Assembly: GCA_030760725.1 (NCBI GenBank)
Contig: JASWHV010000002.1
Span: 58,459,900-58,523,899, forward strand
DNA length: 64,000 bases
Reading direction: 5' to 3'
Origin: Neostapfia colusana
Taxonomy: Eukaryota > Streptophyta > Magnoliopsida > Poales > Poaceae
The position numbers and the translations under genes are program-made. Positions 9,659 to 20,478 of this stretch are shown in pieces (positions within the stretch are counted from its first letter, which is position 1; every line of letters starts with the position of its first letter). The notes beneath the pieces were generated by a model. That model saw only the letters and a list, made by a program, of their open reading frames with translations, ran no database searches and was not told the DNA's origin.

Positions 9659-10731
9659 CCGGAAGGCAAACCCGTCCTCGCGGGTACGTTCTCTTACCTA
9701 GATCATCCCGTAGTCATACTTTTTGACTCCGGTGCCATCCATAATTTCATAAGTCAGTCTTATGTTATTAAATATCAACTGCCTATCATTCCCACAAATA
9801 ATTCAAATTTGATATGTTCTCAGGGTGGGAAAATAACAGCTGATAGAATGGTCTATAGAGCACCATTACAGTTGGGTGGAAATCTATATCCGACTTCTCT
9901 AATCATGTTAGAGAGTCAAAAACTTGATGTCATTTTAGGAATGTCATGGCTACATCGCCATGGTGCTGTTCTTGACGTCATTCCATGTGTGGTTCGTCTA
10001 AACTCTCCACTCCATGAACCACATGTTCTTATTCTTGACCATTCGGCTCAAGAAGCCTCAGCCACATATAACACGGAAGCCACAAAACTTGAGGATATTC
10101 GTGTGGTCCGGGAATACCCGGATGTCTTTCCGGATGATCTTCCGGGCATGCCACCCGAAAGAGATGTCGAGTTCAAGATTGAACTCGTACCTGGGACGAC
10201 ACTGATCTCACGGAGACCGTACAAGATGGCTCCGAATGAGCTGGCTGAATTGAAGGAGCAGCTCAATGACTTAATGAAGAAGGGTTTCATTCGATCGAGT
10301 TCCTCACCATGGGGATGCTCGGCGCTGTTTGTGAAGAAGAAGGATGAGACATTGAGGTTGTGTGTGGACTACCGACCTCTCAACGCCTCACCATCAAGAA
10401 TAAATATCCACTGCCCCGCATCGATATATTATTCGATCAACTTGTGGGTGCAAGTGTGTTTTCAGAGATGGATATTCGCTCTAGATATCATCAAATTAAG
10501 ATCCGAGCGGAAGATATTCCGAAGACGGCCTTCTCGACGAGATATGGGTTATATGAGTACCTCGTCATGTCCTTTGGTCTCACCAACGCCCCGGCACACT
10601 TCATGTATCTCATGAACTCAGTGTTCATGCCGGAGTTGGACAAGTTTGTGGTGGTGTTCATAGACCACATCTTGGTTTACTACAAGACTGAAGAAGAACA
10701 CGCCAAACACTTGCATATCGTACTTCAATGA
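9659..10731 (+). pseudogene. pol: Y1 protease and reverse transcriptase, broken
   Basis: Nearly the same as the Y2 pol. The protease has the active-site triad (ILFDSGAIHNFISQSY). The protease-RT linker reads YPDVFPDDLPGMPPERDVEF, a Tekay signature. The frame shifts near 10380 after VDYRPLNA, and the catalytic FIDD of the RT is FIDH (VVFIDHILVYYK), so the polymerase would be inactive. A stop codon follows at 10729. Gag is missing: X-type sequence runs to about 9653 and Y-type sequence starts at about 9659, just at the gag-protease border. Confidence 0.9.
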
Positions 10732-10737
10732 TTAAGA

Positions 10738-11530
10738 GACCATAAGCTTTATGCTAAGTTCAGCAAGTGCGAGTTTTGGATCAGCCAAGTGCCATTCCTT
10801 GGTCACATTATTTCGGCAGAAGGTATTGCAGTTGATCCAAGCAAAATCAAACAAGTGCTGAAATGGAAATCCCCCACATCAGTCAATGAAGTCAGAAGCT
10901 TCCTCGGGTTAGCAGGATATTATCGGAGATTCATACCAAATTTCTCCAAGCTTGCTAAGCCGATGACTGAACTGTTAAAGAAGGGGATCAAATATGTTTG
11001 GAGCTCAGCTTGTGAAGAAGCTTTCCAGGCATTAGTGAAGCATCTTACAACAGCCCCGGTGTTAGCTCAACCGGATACAACCAAGCCCTTCGACGTATAT
11101 TGTGATGCGTCCTGTATCGGGTTTGGCTGTGTATTGATGCAAGGAGGAAGAGTGGTCGCCGATGGCTCACGTCAACTCCGTAACCACGAGCAGCACTATC
11201 CGACTCATGATCTCGAGCTCGCTGCTGTGGTGTTGGCCTTGAAGATGTAGAGGCACTATTTGCTTGGGAACTTAGTGCACCTCTACACTGACCACAAGAG
11301 TTTGAAGTATATCTTCACTCAAAAGGAGTTGAATATGCGGCAACGGAGATGGCTAGAACTGATCAAAGACTATGAGATCGAGATTCACTACCACCCCGGT
11401 AAGGCAAACGTGGTTGCCGATGCCTTAAGCCGCAAATCCCATGTCAACAATCTGTCCCTCACCCCACTCGAAGAGGAGGAGCCGAGTCTGTACTTGGTTC
11501 CATACGGGGCGTTATATAATCTTGCTCTCA
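10738..11530 (+). pseudogene. pol: Y1 RT thumb and RNase H, broken
   Basis: Continues after the stop at 10729 with SFLGLAGYYRRFIPNFSKLA (connection) and the RNase H: PFDVYCDASCIGFGCVL, LELAAVVLALK, LYTDHKSLKYIF, then the KDYEIEIHYHPGKANVVADA end. A TAG at 11248 replaces the usual tryptophan. RNase H residues are otherwise visible. The enzyme removes RNA from RNA/DNA hybrids during cDNA synthesis; this copy is not translatable through. Confidence 0.9.
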
Positions 11531-12430
11531 TATCAACCATAAGAGAGGAGATTATGGAAGCTCAGAGGAAGGACATGGGAATGTCGCACATTCGGAGAAG
11601 GATGGAGAATGGTGAAATGAAATGCTTCCGAAGAGATGAACACGACACGCTATGGTTTAAAGACCGTATAGTGGTACCCCGTGACATGAAGCTTCGGAAG
11701 AAAATCTTGGACGAGGCTCATTTGTCCAAATATTCTATTCATCCAGGCAGCAACAAGAGTACCAGGATATGAAAACCAGATTTTGGTGGACACGGATGAA
11801 GAGAGAGATCGCAAAATACGTATCCGAATGTGATACGTGTCGGCGGGTGAAAGCCGACCATATGCGTAAAGCCGGACAGCTGCAACCATTGAACATTCCG
11901 GCGTGGAAGTGGGAGGATATCAGCATGAACTTCATTGTTGGTTTACCTCTCACGTCTCACAAACATGACTCGATTTGGGTGATAGTCGATCGACCAACCA
12001 AGTCAGCTCATTTTATCCCCGTATATACAAAGTACGTGGCCAAGCAATATGCGGAGCTGTACATTGCAAAGATCTTATGTTTACACGGTGTTCCCCGTTC
12101 CATCATTTCAGATCGTGGTGCGCTGTTCGTCTCTCGGTTTTGGGAACAGCTGCACGCATCGTTGGGGACCAAACTGATCCGAAGCTCCGCGTATCACCCG
12201 CAGACAGATGGTCAAACTGAACGGGTGAATCAAGTGCTTGAAGACATGCTACGCGCTTGTGCCATCCACCACGGCAAGAATTGGGACGATCATTTGCCCT
12301 TGGCGGAATTTTCTTACAACAATGACTATCAAGCTAGCATCAAGATGGCGCCGTATGAAGCTCTCACGGCCGGAAATGCCGCACACCTCTCAACTGGTGC
12401 GAGTCCGGCGAGCGAGTCATCTACGGCATT
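11531..12430 (+). pseudogene. pol: Y1 integrase, broken
   Basis: The zinc-binding HHCC region is split by a small deletion near 11755 (GSNK, then a shifted frame), resuming from 11769 with RFWWTRMKREIAKYVSECDT. Core residues are visible: the first aspartate is asparagine (MNFIVGLP instead of MDFIVGLP), the second is in IISDRGALF, and the glutamate is in QTERVNQVLED. A second frameshift near 12380 removes the conserved YGRKCRTPLNW reading. It would be inactive. Confidence 0.9.
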
Positions 12431-12436
12431 GAACAT

Positions 12437-12976
12437 GTGAATGAGGCTGAAGAACGAGTGCGAGTAATACAAGCCAACCTCAAGGCTGCTCAATCTCGTC
12501 AGAAGAGCTATGCGGATAAAAGACGCCGCCCTCTCCACTTCGACATCGGGGACCATGTTTATGTCCGTGTGTCTCCGATGAAGGGAGTTCACCATTTCGG
12601 AGTGAAGGGTAAACTTGCGCCGCGGTTCATTGGTCCATTCATCATCATTGAAAGATGCGGACCCGTGGCCTATCGCCTGGAGTTACCAGCGTCGCTCGCA
12701 GGCATTCACATCGTCTTCCACATCTCTCAGCTGAGGAAGTGCCTCAAACCCTCGGCTGGAATCCGCACCGAAGACATAGAAGTCCTTCAACCGGACCTCA
12801 CGTACACGGAGTATCCTATCCGGATCATCGATGAAAGGACTCGCACCACAAGAAACCGGACCTTATGGTTCTACAAGGTCTTGTGGAGTAACCATACCGC
12901 TGATGAGGCGACATGGGAAAGCGAGGATTATCTACGCACGTATTATCCGAACTTGCTATCATCATATACCCGGTAA
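12437..12976 (+). pseudogene. pol: Y1 integrase C-terminus and chromodomain
   Basis: One open frame after the frameshift: GPF/RLELPASL integrase tail, then a chromodomain with WFYKVLWSNHTADEATWESE. Chromodomains of Tekay-type chromoviruses are thought to guide integration into heterochromatin. The end of the frame is 64 bp before the 3' LTR. Confidence 0.9.
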
Positions 12977-13025
12977 AGTTTTCCCCACTTTGCTTTTCCT
13001 TTGGAATCTCAGGACGAGATTCTTT

Positions 13026-13040
13026 TTAAGGGGGGAGGGA
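13026..13040 (+). other. Polypurine tract of Y1
   Basis: TTAAGGGGGGAGGGA directly before the TGTAAAATCC start of the 3' LTR; the plus-strand primer. The same arrangement is seen in Y2 and Z on the minus strand. Confidence 0.9.
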
Positions 13041-15513
13041 TGTAAAATCCCCAAAAGTGGTAGCAAGAAAATTCAGCTCATATACACTTATGAAAAATGA
13101 GGGGAATTAAAACTTTGAATTATAATAAGTGTGAGTTCAAAGTGAGGGTTTAGACTTCCCAAAACTTCCAAACATGGAGATCTAAATGCACAACTTGGAT
13201 CTTCATAGTCCAAATATTCAACCTTCCAAATTTCAGCTCATTTGGAGGAGTTTAATATTTGTTTGGAATTAAAAGGAGAAGCCCTCTAATCTGAATTTCA
13301 AATTCAGTTTCAAATTCCAATTCCCTCAATTTCAAAATTTGGGTTCACAAATGTGTTCTCCACCTTTGAATGAGCAGCCATGCCAAAAGTTGGAAATTTT
13401 GGAGCTGGTTTGCTATATTTTTGAGGCAATACAAAGTGGAGAATTCAAACTCCTTTTCAAATTCAAATGATTAAACCACATCCAAATTTCACACCGAATT
13501 CAAATCCTTTGAATTCAGAAAATTCAAACTTAACTTGGGGTGAAAGTCTAGCCTTAAATTTTGAGTTGCTGGATGGAAAAGATCAGAGAAAGTTTGATTA
13601 AACAAAGGGGGGAGGTGGGGCCCATTTGTCAGCCACCCACAGGAGCTACCGCCTTTGCTCCATTCGGTCAAACAGCAGGTGCGCGGCAGCTCCCGTCTCC
13701 GACCCACGCCCGAGGTGTGCCGCGCCACCTCCTGTTTCTGCCGCCTACTTGATCACCCGCGCGTGCCACAGTCCCAGCACAACCCCCCTTGATCTCTCGG
13801 CCATCCACCGACGTGTTTTCCCTTTTCCCTGCTCAGTTCGCGTAGCTTCGGCCGCCGCTCGGTTGATCCGCGTCGCCTGTCCGTCATCGACACCACTCCA
13901 ACATTGTCACGACCAGTTGAGGTAGTAGGAAGGTGCGCAAGGCCCTCTAGTTCCTCTCTGACGACAGCCCCTGTCGTTCCTTCGAGCTGGTCCCGAGAAC
14001 TGAGCCTGAATTCCTCGTTCCATTTTCCAGCTTGCCGCCAAGACGCCGCACCGTCGACCGGCCACCTCAGACTCGTTCACGCTCATCCAACCGGGGTTCT
14101 AGGTGCGTTGTCGACCCTTCTTGCTGTCCTCCCAGTTTGGGGCTAGGTCATAGCCTAGGTTGGCCGGAATTCGAAGTTTGTCACCGACGGTTCCTTGGAA
14201 CAGAGTTGAAAGAAAACGGGAAATTCCAGGGCCATATTGGGTTGGGGCTCACAAGAGTGTAGGCATAGGTTCTCCAAGCCATGAAGACCCTTCTCGAGCA
14301 AACGGCAAGCAATACCATGCAGAGTCCGAAGAGTTCTCCGTGTTTTTCCTCACGGCGGGGAAGAACCACATCGGTCGCACGGTGAGCTCATGTTTCCAGC
14401 CGTTTTCCAAAGGATCAGGGTAGTGTTCCGAGCTCCCCAGGTCACGGGGGTGCTGTAGGACCCAACCGTGGTCGGTTTCCAGGCTTGCCGGGCGAACACC
14501 ACGTCGCCGGAGTCGCCCGAGTTACTGCCACCATCGGGGAGGTATTCCGGGCCAGTTAGCGCCGCCACCGAGCTCACCAAAGTGTTCCTCGTCGGGTTTT
14601 AGGCACATGCGGCAAGGGTTGAGCCGTTTAAGGCACGGGACAGCCGACGAGGCACGGTCGCTTCTCCGGCGAGGAGGCCGACCGGGCGCGAGGTTGAAGA
14701 CGGTGGAAGCCTGCCCCACCTGTCAGTGGCACCAGGAAGGCGCCGGATCGGCTTGTGGCGCCGGATCAGTTGCGGCTGCGCGGGAATAACCCCGTAGCCC
14801 CCGGTGTTGCTAAAATCTGACTGGTCCGAATTAAAACAGTGGGCCCGGTTCCAATTATTTGAAGTTTCTATTAGGGAAATAATTCCAGAAATTAGCTGAT
14901 CTTTGCAAGCCCATAACTTTGTGTAGAAAACTCCAAAAATAGTGAGACCAATTTTGTTGGATTCCTCATGAGGAGTACTTCACAGAGAAACCAATTTTAG
15001 ACTATGAAAATGCCCAGGAATTTCTGTAGAATTGTTTTAGTAAATCATTTAGGGATTTATTACAGGAGAATTTCTTTATGAAATATTCTCAAATTTGGGC
15101 AGCAAATCCTCTTCATAGATAATGATCTCCAGTAAAAATTTGGGCTTCATTGGAGCTCATTTTCTAGGTCAAATTACCTTCCCAAGTTCAGCTTTTATTT
15201 GGAAATTCAAATTTATACAGAAACTGTTCAGCACTCCTGTCCAAACTTCAAAAATTCATATCTCTCTGATGGTAGCTCAAAAAATGGTGAAACAAATTTT
15301 GTTAGAACCATGGAGACTTACCCTAATCAGATCCTCCATTTCTAGCTATGTCAAAGCTCCAAATTTGGCTCAAATCATCCTCAGAGGGTCTAGTATCCAC
15401 TGTAAAATTACCAAAGCCAATTAAGGATCCTAAATAGCAATAGCTATGAATAGTAGTTCAATTCTTATAAAGCCTTAATACTTATACATGTATTTTATTA
15501 CATTTCATAATAG

Positions 15514-16767
15514 TGACCGAAAAGTTGAGGATACGCCAGAGCCTTTGGACGTCCTGACACCAGAAGCTAGCTTTCCGTTTAACTCGCAACCAGGCAAGCC
15601 CCGATTTGCACTTAAGTACCTTTTATAAAGTTTTTCATTTGTATCACTTATGTCTAGGTTGAAATGTATGCATTAGAGTTAGGGTGATTGAAACCCCACT
15701 TGCATAGCCTTTTAAATCCTATAAAGGGTTGGGTAGTTTACAAACTCGAGGAGTAGAGAATGCCATGCTAATATTTAGTTTTTGGTAGAAGTCGAGTGGT
15801 TGGAAGCTACTCGCGAGATAATACTTATCACACGGGATGAGAAGAGATAGAAAATGGCTTAAGTTGTGAAAATGAGACCCAGCAGGGGGGATAGGATGCA
15901 GTGAGCAGAGGTCTCACGTGCGTAGCCCTGTTGGTGTTGGTTGAGGACCGTCCGTGTGCGGCCCTGCTGGACAAGTATCGAACAGTACCGGATGCATACT
16001 GGCATATGGGAACCAGGAAACCGATGTAATTGGTTAACCTGGGTGCCGAGGCTTACCCAACCGTAAATAGGAGTGGGTTGAGGGTAGCAAGGTGTAAATC
16101 TGCCGGTGGCCACAGTCACGCTCCATGCGGGGACCTCCTACCCGTTACGGATGGACCGGTTCGGCATTTGGGTTGCCTTTGAAAGGTTGTTGCATACAAC
16201 AGTGTAGGAAGTTGTGTGCAATCACGCTTCTGAAAGTGGGTGTATGTAACGTGTTATCCGGGTGTGTATTGATTGCAATCACCGTCCCTCGCGGTTATTT
16301 GAGTACCCGCTTGTTCACTGTGCTGTGACGTAGTAAGAAGTGAAATAAGCCAACTGTAAATGCTGTATTGATCTTAATGTCTTGAATACCTTGATTGCTG
16401 TAGATATAGAGCTAATTAAGTTTATATTCCACTTTAGGCATCACCACATCGGAGGAAAGCGTTTCTTGTTTGATTGTGGACTTCCGATGTGAGGGCTGCC
16501 TAAGGCACATGAATCTGCTGCTATAAAACTGAAAGTAAGGACCAACTTATAGGCGTGTCTTTGTCGCAAATTCCTTTTCCCATCTTACATATCCTTGCAC
16601 GTAGAGTTCCATGCCTAGGGTTGACGGTTAATACTTGCTGAGCCTTCGTGCTCACGGTTGCAATATTTGAGCTGTGAGCAGGTGAGAGTTATGAGGAAGG
16701 TTCCGAGGACGAGGCGATGCCCCCGTCAGGGTACACGGCCGAGCTGGAGCCATGCACGCCGCCGTGA
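15514..16767 (+). CDS. LTR-embedded spliced ORF, last two exons (Y1)
   Basis: Exon 15514-15593 follows ATAATAG and ends CCAG before a GC donor (GCAAGCCCC). A 1088-bp intron ends GAGCAG at 16681; the last exon 16682-16767 ends in TGA. In phase 1 the last exon reads GESYEEGSEDEAMPPSGY and ends ELEPCTPP. Compared with Y2 (42279-42194) there are eight base differences in this exon and all are synonymous. Y1 carries a 2-bp insertion near the start of the first of these exons that would disturb the upstream frame. The product is small, acidic and of unknown function; the first exons are unresolved. Confidence 0.6.
16446..16490 (+). promoter_or_regulatory. Conserved intronic hairpin (Y1)
   Basis: Stem ACATCGGAGG / CTTCCGATGT (10 pairs including one G-T) around the constant loop GCGTTTCTTGTTTGATTG, 191 bp before the acceptor. 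Stem bases differ from X1 at five positions, yet pairing is kept. Confidence 0.75.
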
Positions 16768-17024
16768 TCTCCGGTTACTTGCTGCTAGTGTGTAGCGAAC
16801 CCGGGCTGGGCGGCTGCACTTTTGCATAGCTAGGATGAGAGGCCTTATATGTATATTACTTCCGCTGTAGGAATAGGTTTTGTAAAAATACTTCCGCTGT
16901 TTTATATCAAATAAAAGTTTGTATGTTATCCTTTATTCTTTTCGTGTGTGCTGTTGGGTGCCGCATCGCATGGAACCACCCTATGCGACCCTGGAGTTGG
17001 TGAACCCTTGGGGTGGTCCTCACA

Positions 17025-17403
17025 GTAAACAGCCATAACACTTCAAAAACTTAGTAAAAGAATACTAAGCAAACTTTCCATATATGTAAAGCAAGTTCGA
17101 AACATTTGCATGGTAAAAACAGAACCATTGCGATTTAGCTCCGGACCTTGCCAAAGCTAACCGGACCTTGAGCCGGAGCTTACCAAAGCTAGCAGAACCT
17201 AGCACCGGAACTTACCAAAGCTAGTCATACCTACCGCCGGAGCTAACCAAACACATGTCGGACCAAGCCATATCAAGTCAGACCTTACGTCGGATCTTGT
17301 CGGAGCTCGGACCTAGAGTCTGACCTTGACAAAAAGAGTGTTTTGGCAGAATTCAAAACTTTTATCGTCATAGCCAATGTATTCAGCACACATAGGTCTC
17401 ACA
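17025..17403 (-). mobile_element. Remnant of the 3' LTR of Copia element S
   Basis: Matches the outer part of the S 5' LTR (about 28590-28938). On the minus strand it starts TGTGAGACCTATGTGTGC at 17403. It is cut at 17025 by Y1, so only about 380 of 1622 bp remain here. Confidence 0.9.
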
Positions 17404-18408
17404 ATGTCCCCCTTGATGAATGCATTGACAACACCACTTAAAATCTGAACATTGTCTTATTCACATGAAAAGTTTTGAAAACAATCAAATGAGAAAGAAA
17501 TTTTGGAACAAAAATTTCTCCCCCTCTACATATTTCTCCCCCTTTGTAAATCAGAAATAAAATGAGAAGAAAAACAACACTTGTGAATCGTGCAATGTGT
17601 GATCAATTTCTCCCCCTTTCACAATGTATTCAGCAAGGTTCAAAAAAGAAATTTTAATTGTTATGAGCATATTTATAACATATACATATAAAACAAAGCT
17701 CATCCAAGGCATACTATCAAGTAACTTACACTATCACATCGATGAGATACATAAAGTAGTGTAAGCCATGCTAGAGATCAAGTGTAATTTTCAATTTAAG
17801 AAAGTCATGATCTCACAAACTTAACTATGTCAAGACCTGAAAGCGTGACACTTGTTGCTGCATTTTAATTATTTTTCAAAGCACAAATTCAGATCATATG
17901 ACATTTGCAAGAGATTATATGCCGCATCAGCCTTATTCTAACCAACCAACCCAAGCCTATGCCATTTGACAATCAGAAGTTTAAGGACATGGTTTTAGTC
18001 ATACACGACATCTTCCAAGTTCATATCTAAGTGCAATGATAAGCCATCTCAAAAGAAGAAGTCTGATGCATGCATATTCTCTTGATCTTTTTCTCAATTT
18101 TTCATTCGAACATAAAAGCTCAACATGTGAATAGTTGATTGATTATTTTTTCATTATTAAAAGCACTTGTGAGCATGCAACAAGTTTAAAACAGCAAGAA
18201 AGTTTAATCATGACCAGATTTAGTATAAATAATTATTCCAATTACTAGTCATGGCAAAAACTACAAAATGTTTAACATAAGTAATGTAGTAAGAACTTTC
18301 AGAATATAAAAGAAATCACAAAGTCCTATATGTATAAAATACTATGCTCATATTATTTTAAATTCAGATTACACATAGACTTCCCAAGTTTCAAAACTCC
18401 CCCTCAAT
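17404..18408 (-). other. Non-coding 3' region of S with repeated polypurine tracts
   Basis: About 1 kb between the end of RNase H and the 3' LTR. No envelope-like ORF is visible. On the minus strand there are several A/G tracts of the form AAGGGGGAGAA: next to the LTR at 17406-17416, then near 17516-17526, 17534-17545 and 17608-17619, and another at 18396-18405. Multiple polypurine tracts are a known hallmark of Sireviruses. Otherwise I see nothing here. Confidence 0.7.
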
Positions 18409-19797
18409 TTAAGCCAGAGGATGCATAACCCCTATTTCACTATGAATGAAACAAAAATGAGTGAAAACCAAAGGTTTTGTAAAAATGTCAGCCAATTGTT
18501 GTTGGGTATCTACATGTTGAAGCACAGTGTTTCCTTTTTCAATATTATCATGGAGAAAGTGATACCTAATATCAATGTGCTTTGTTATCGAATGTTGCAC
18601 GGGGTTTTTAGCAATGCAAATGGCACTAGTGTTATCACAAAATAGTGGAACACTATCTAGATCAACCCCATAGTCCTTAAGTATTTGAAAAATCCATAGA
18701 ATTTGTAAGCAAGCGCTAGCAGCAGCTACAGATTCATATTCGGCTGTGGATTGTGTGACTGCATTTTGTTTTCTAGAGGACCAGGCAACAAGTGAATTAC
18801 CAAGAAAATGACAAGCACTAGAAGTACTTTTCCTATCAATTCTACAACCCCCAAAATAAGCACCCAAAAAAGCTTTCAAAAAAACGGTTGAGGAAGAAGG
18901 AAGAAAAATCCCAAATTCTTGAGTTCCATGTAAGTACCTGAGAATTCTTTTGATGGCTTGACGATGTGAAGCACGTGGGGAAGCTTGAAATCATGCACAA
19001 AGACATACGCTGAATTGTATGTCTGGTCTTGATGCCGTGAGGTACAAAAGTGATCCAATCATACTTCTATATTCTTTTTGATCCACGGGTTCACCATCTT
19101 CATCAAGTTCAACTGTCATTGCTGTACCCATTGGTGTCCGAAGAGACTTGCTTTTGTCCGTGTTGAAGCGCTTAAGAAGGTGTCTTGTATACTTTGTTTG
19201 ATGCACAAAAGTACCCTCCTTGGTTTGCTTGATTTGCAGCCCCAAAAAGTATGTGAGTTCTCCCATCATACTCATCTCAAATTCTGAACTCATCATAGCT
19301 GAAAACTTGGACACAAGATCATGAGAAGCACAACCAAAGATAATATCATCCACATACACTTGAACGAATAAGGAGTCATTTCCATGCTTAAGCAAAAAAA
19401 GAGTTTTATCAACCTTTCCCATGGTAAACCTATTTTCAAGTAAGATTGTTTTTAACCTATCATACCATGCTCTAGGGGCTTGTTAAAGACCATACAAGGC
19501 TTTGGACAGTTTGTAAACATGATTAGGAAAATTTGGATTTTCAAAACCCGGTGGTTGCTTGACATAAACCTCCTCATTTATGTAGCCATTAAGAAAAGCA
19601 CTTTTAACATCTATTTGATATAACTTGAAACCTTTAGATGCAGCAAATGCTAACAAAATTCTTATGGCTTCTATTCTAGCAACAGGAGCAAAAGTTTCAT
19701 CAAAATCTAGTCCTTCAACTTGTGTGAAACCTTGCACAACCAACCTAGCCTTATTCGTAACCACAACCCCATCCTCACTTTGTTTGTTTTTAAACAC
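18409..19797 (-). pseudogene. pol: Copia S reverse transcriptase and RNase H, broken
   Basis: RT begins around 19797 (ARLVVQGFTQVEGLDFDETF), with YQIDVKSAFLNGYINEEVYV and the intact catalytic YVDD (VQVYVDDIIFGC). A stop occurs after KLSKALYGL near 19483, another near 18991, and a frame change lies near 18880. RNase H retains STAEYESVAAASACLQILW and the end KHIDIRYHFLHDNI. The order protease, integrase, RT, RNase H is that of Ty1/Copia elements. The copy cannot encode a full polyprotein. Confidence 0.9.
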
Positions 19798-20356
19798 CCA
19801 TTTAGTTCCGATTAGAGTGTCACCTTGAGGGGGAGGTACAAGTTTCCAAACATTATTTCTTTCAAAATTTTCTAACTCTTCTTGAATGGCAATGATCCAA
19901 GATTCATTAGTGAGTGCGTGTGATATATCTTTGGGTTCAAAAGAAGCAACAAATGCAAAATGAGCGTGAGAGTTTGGATCACAAAACCTGGACCGTGTGA
20001 CTTTTCGTGCAAGCTTCCAATCATTTGTTGTGAAGGATGACTTTTGAGGATCCGGAGGGAAGTAGACAATTCACAAGCTCCTTCTTCTTCATGTTCATCA
20101 CAAATTGAACAACTTGTGACTTGAGGACGAGCTGGACCAGCAATCGGGCTCATCGGTGCTGGTTGTGAATCAAAATCAGGAGCTGGAACAATGTCATTAG
20201 CTCCTGAATTTTCGGACAGCAGCATCATGTCTTCATCTTCTTTGATGAAAATACTCTCCCCCTGGGGATATGGATCTGGTCCTGCAATATTAGAGCTAGT
20301 ACATGGGCTAGCTTCATCAAAAGAAACCTCACAAGTCTCCACAATTTTGTTAGTGT
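19798..20356 (-). pseudogene. pol: Copia S integrase-RT linker
   Basis: Open on the minus strand from the LINE insertion to about 19872. It is serine- and acid-rich and ends in the HALTNESWIIAIQEELENFERN-type lead-in to RT in relatives, here disturbed by a frameshift. It encodes the variable region after integrase. No catalytic motif is expected. Confidence 0.65.
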
Positions 20357-20375
20357 CATGTAAAAGCACACGGTA
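20357..20375. repeat. Left target-site duplication of LINE L (19 bp)
   Basis: CATGTAAAAGCACACGGTA is repeated exactly at 23780-23798, flanking the LINE. In Copia S it encodes the YRVLLH part of integrase, which shows where the uninterrupted frame was split. Confidence 0.95.
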
Positions 20376-20478
20376 ACTCCGCCTATGTTATAATGACATA
20401 GCCGGTCCCAAGCCCGGGTAAAGGAGGAGGGGGTTGTGATAGGCTTGGCAAGCCAACAACTTACACTTAGCCATTCTC

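Larger units (their letters stand above)
13041..17024 (+). mobile_element. Y-family 3' LTR of Y1 (3984 bp)
   Basis: Starts TGTAAAATCCCCAAAAGTGG and ends GGTCCTCACA. It matches the split 3' LTR of Y2 (60534-58643 and 43928-41937, minus), not the X LTR at 3951. A GC-rich island spans about 13560-14790, with a TCP-like GTGGGGCCCAT at 13615. Two conserved exons and the hairpin lie in the last 1.6 kb. The right flank is the interior of the Copia LTR, whereas the left flank of X1 is F0, so X1-Y1 has no matching target duplication. Confidence 0.9.

Noticed and set aside
3951..17024. Reading X1-Y1 as one intact LTR element
   Set aside because: Its two LTRs belong to different families, the flanks do not match and gag is missing.
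17404..18408. Envelope-like ORF of the Sirevirus S
   Set aside because: No frame of useful length on the minus strand between RNase H and the 3' LTR.
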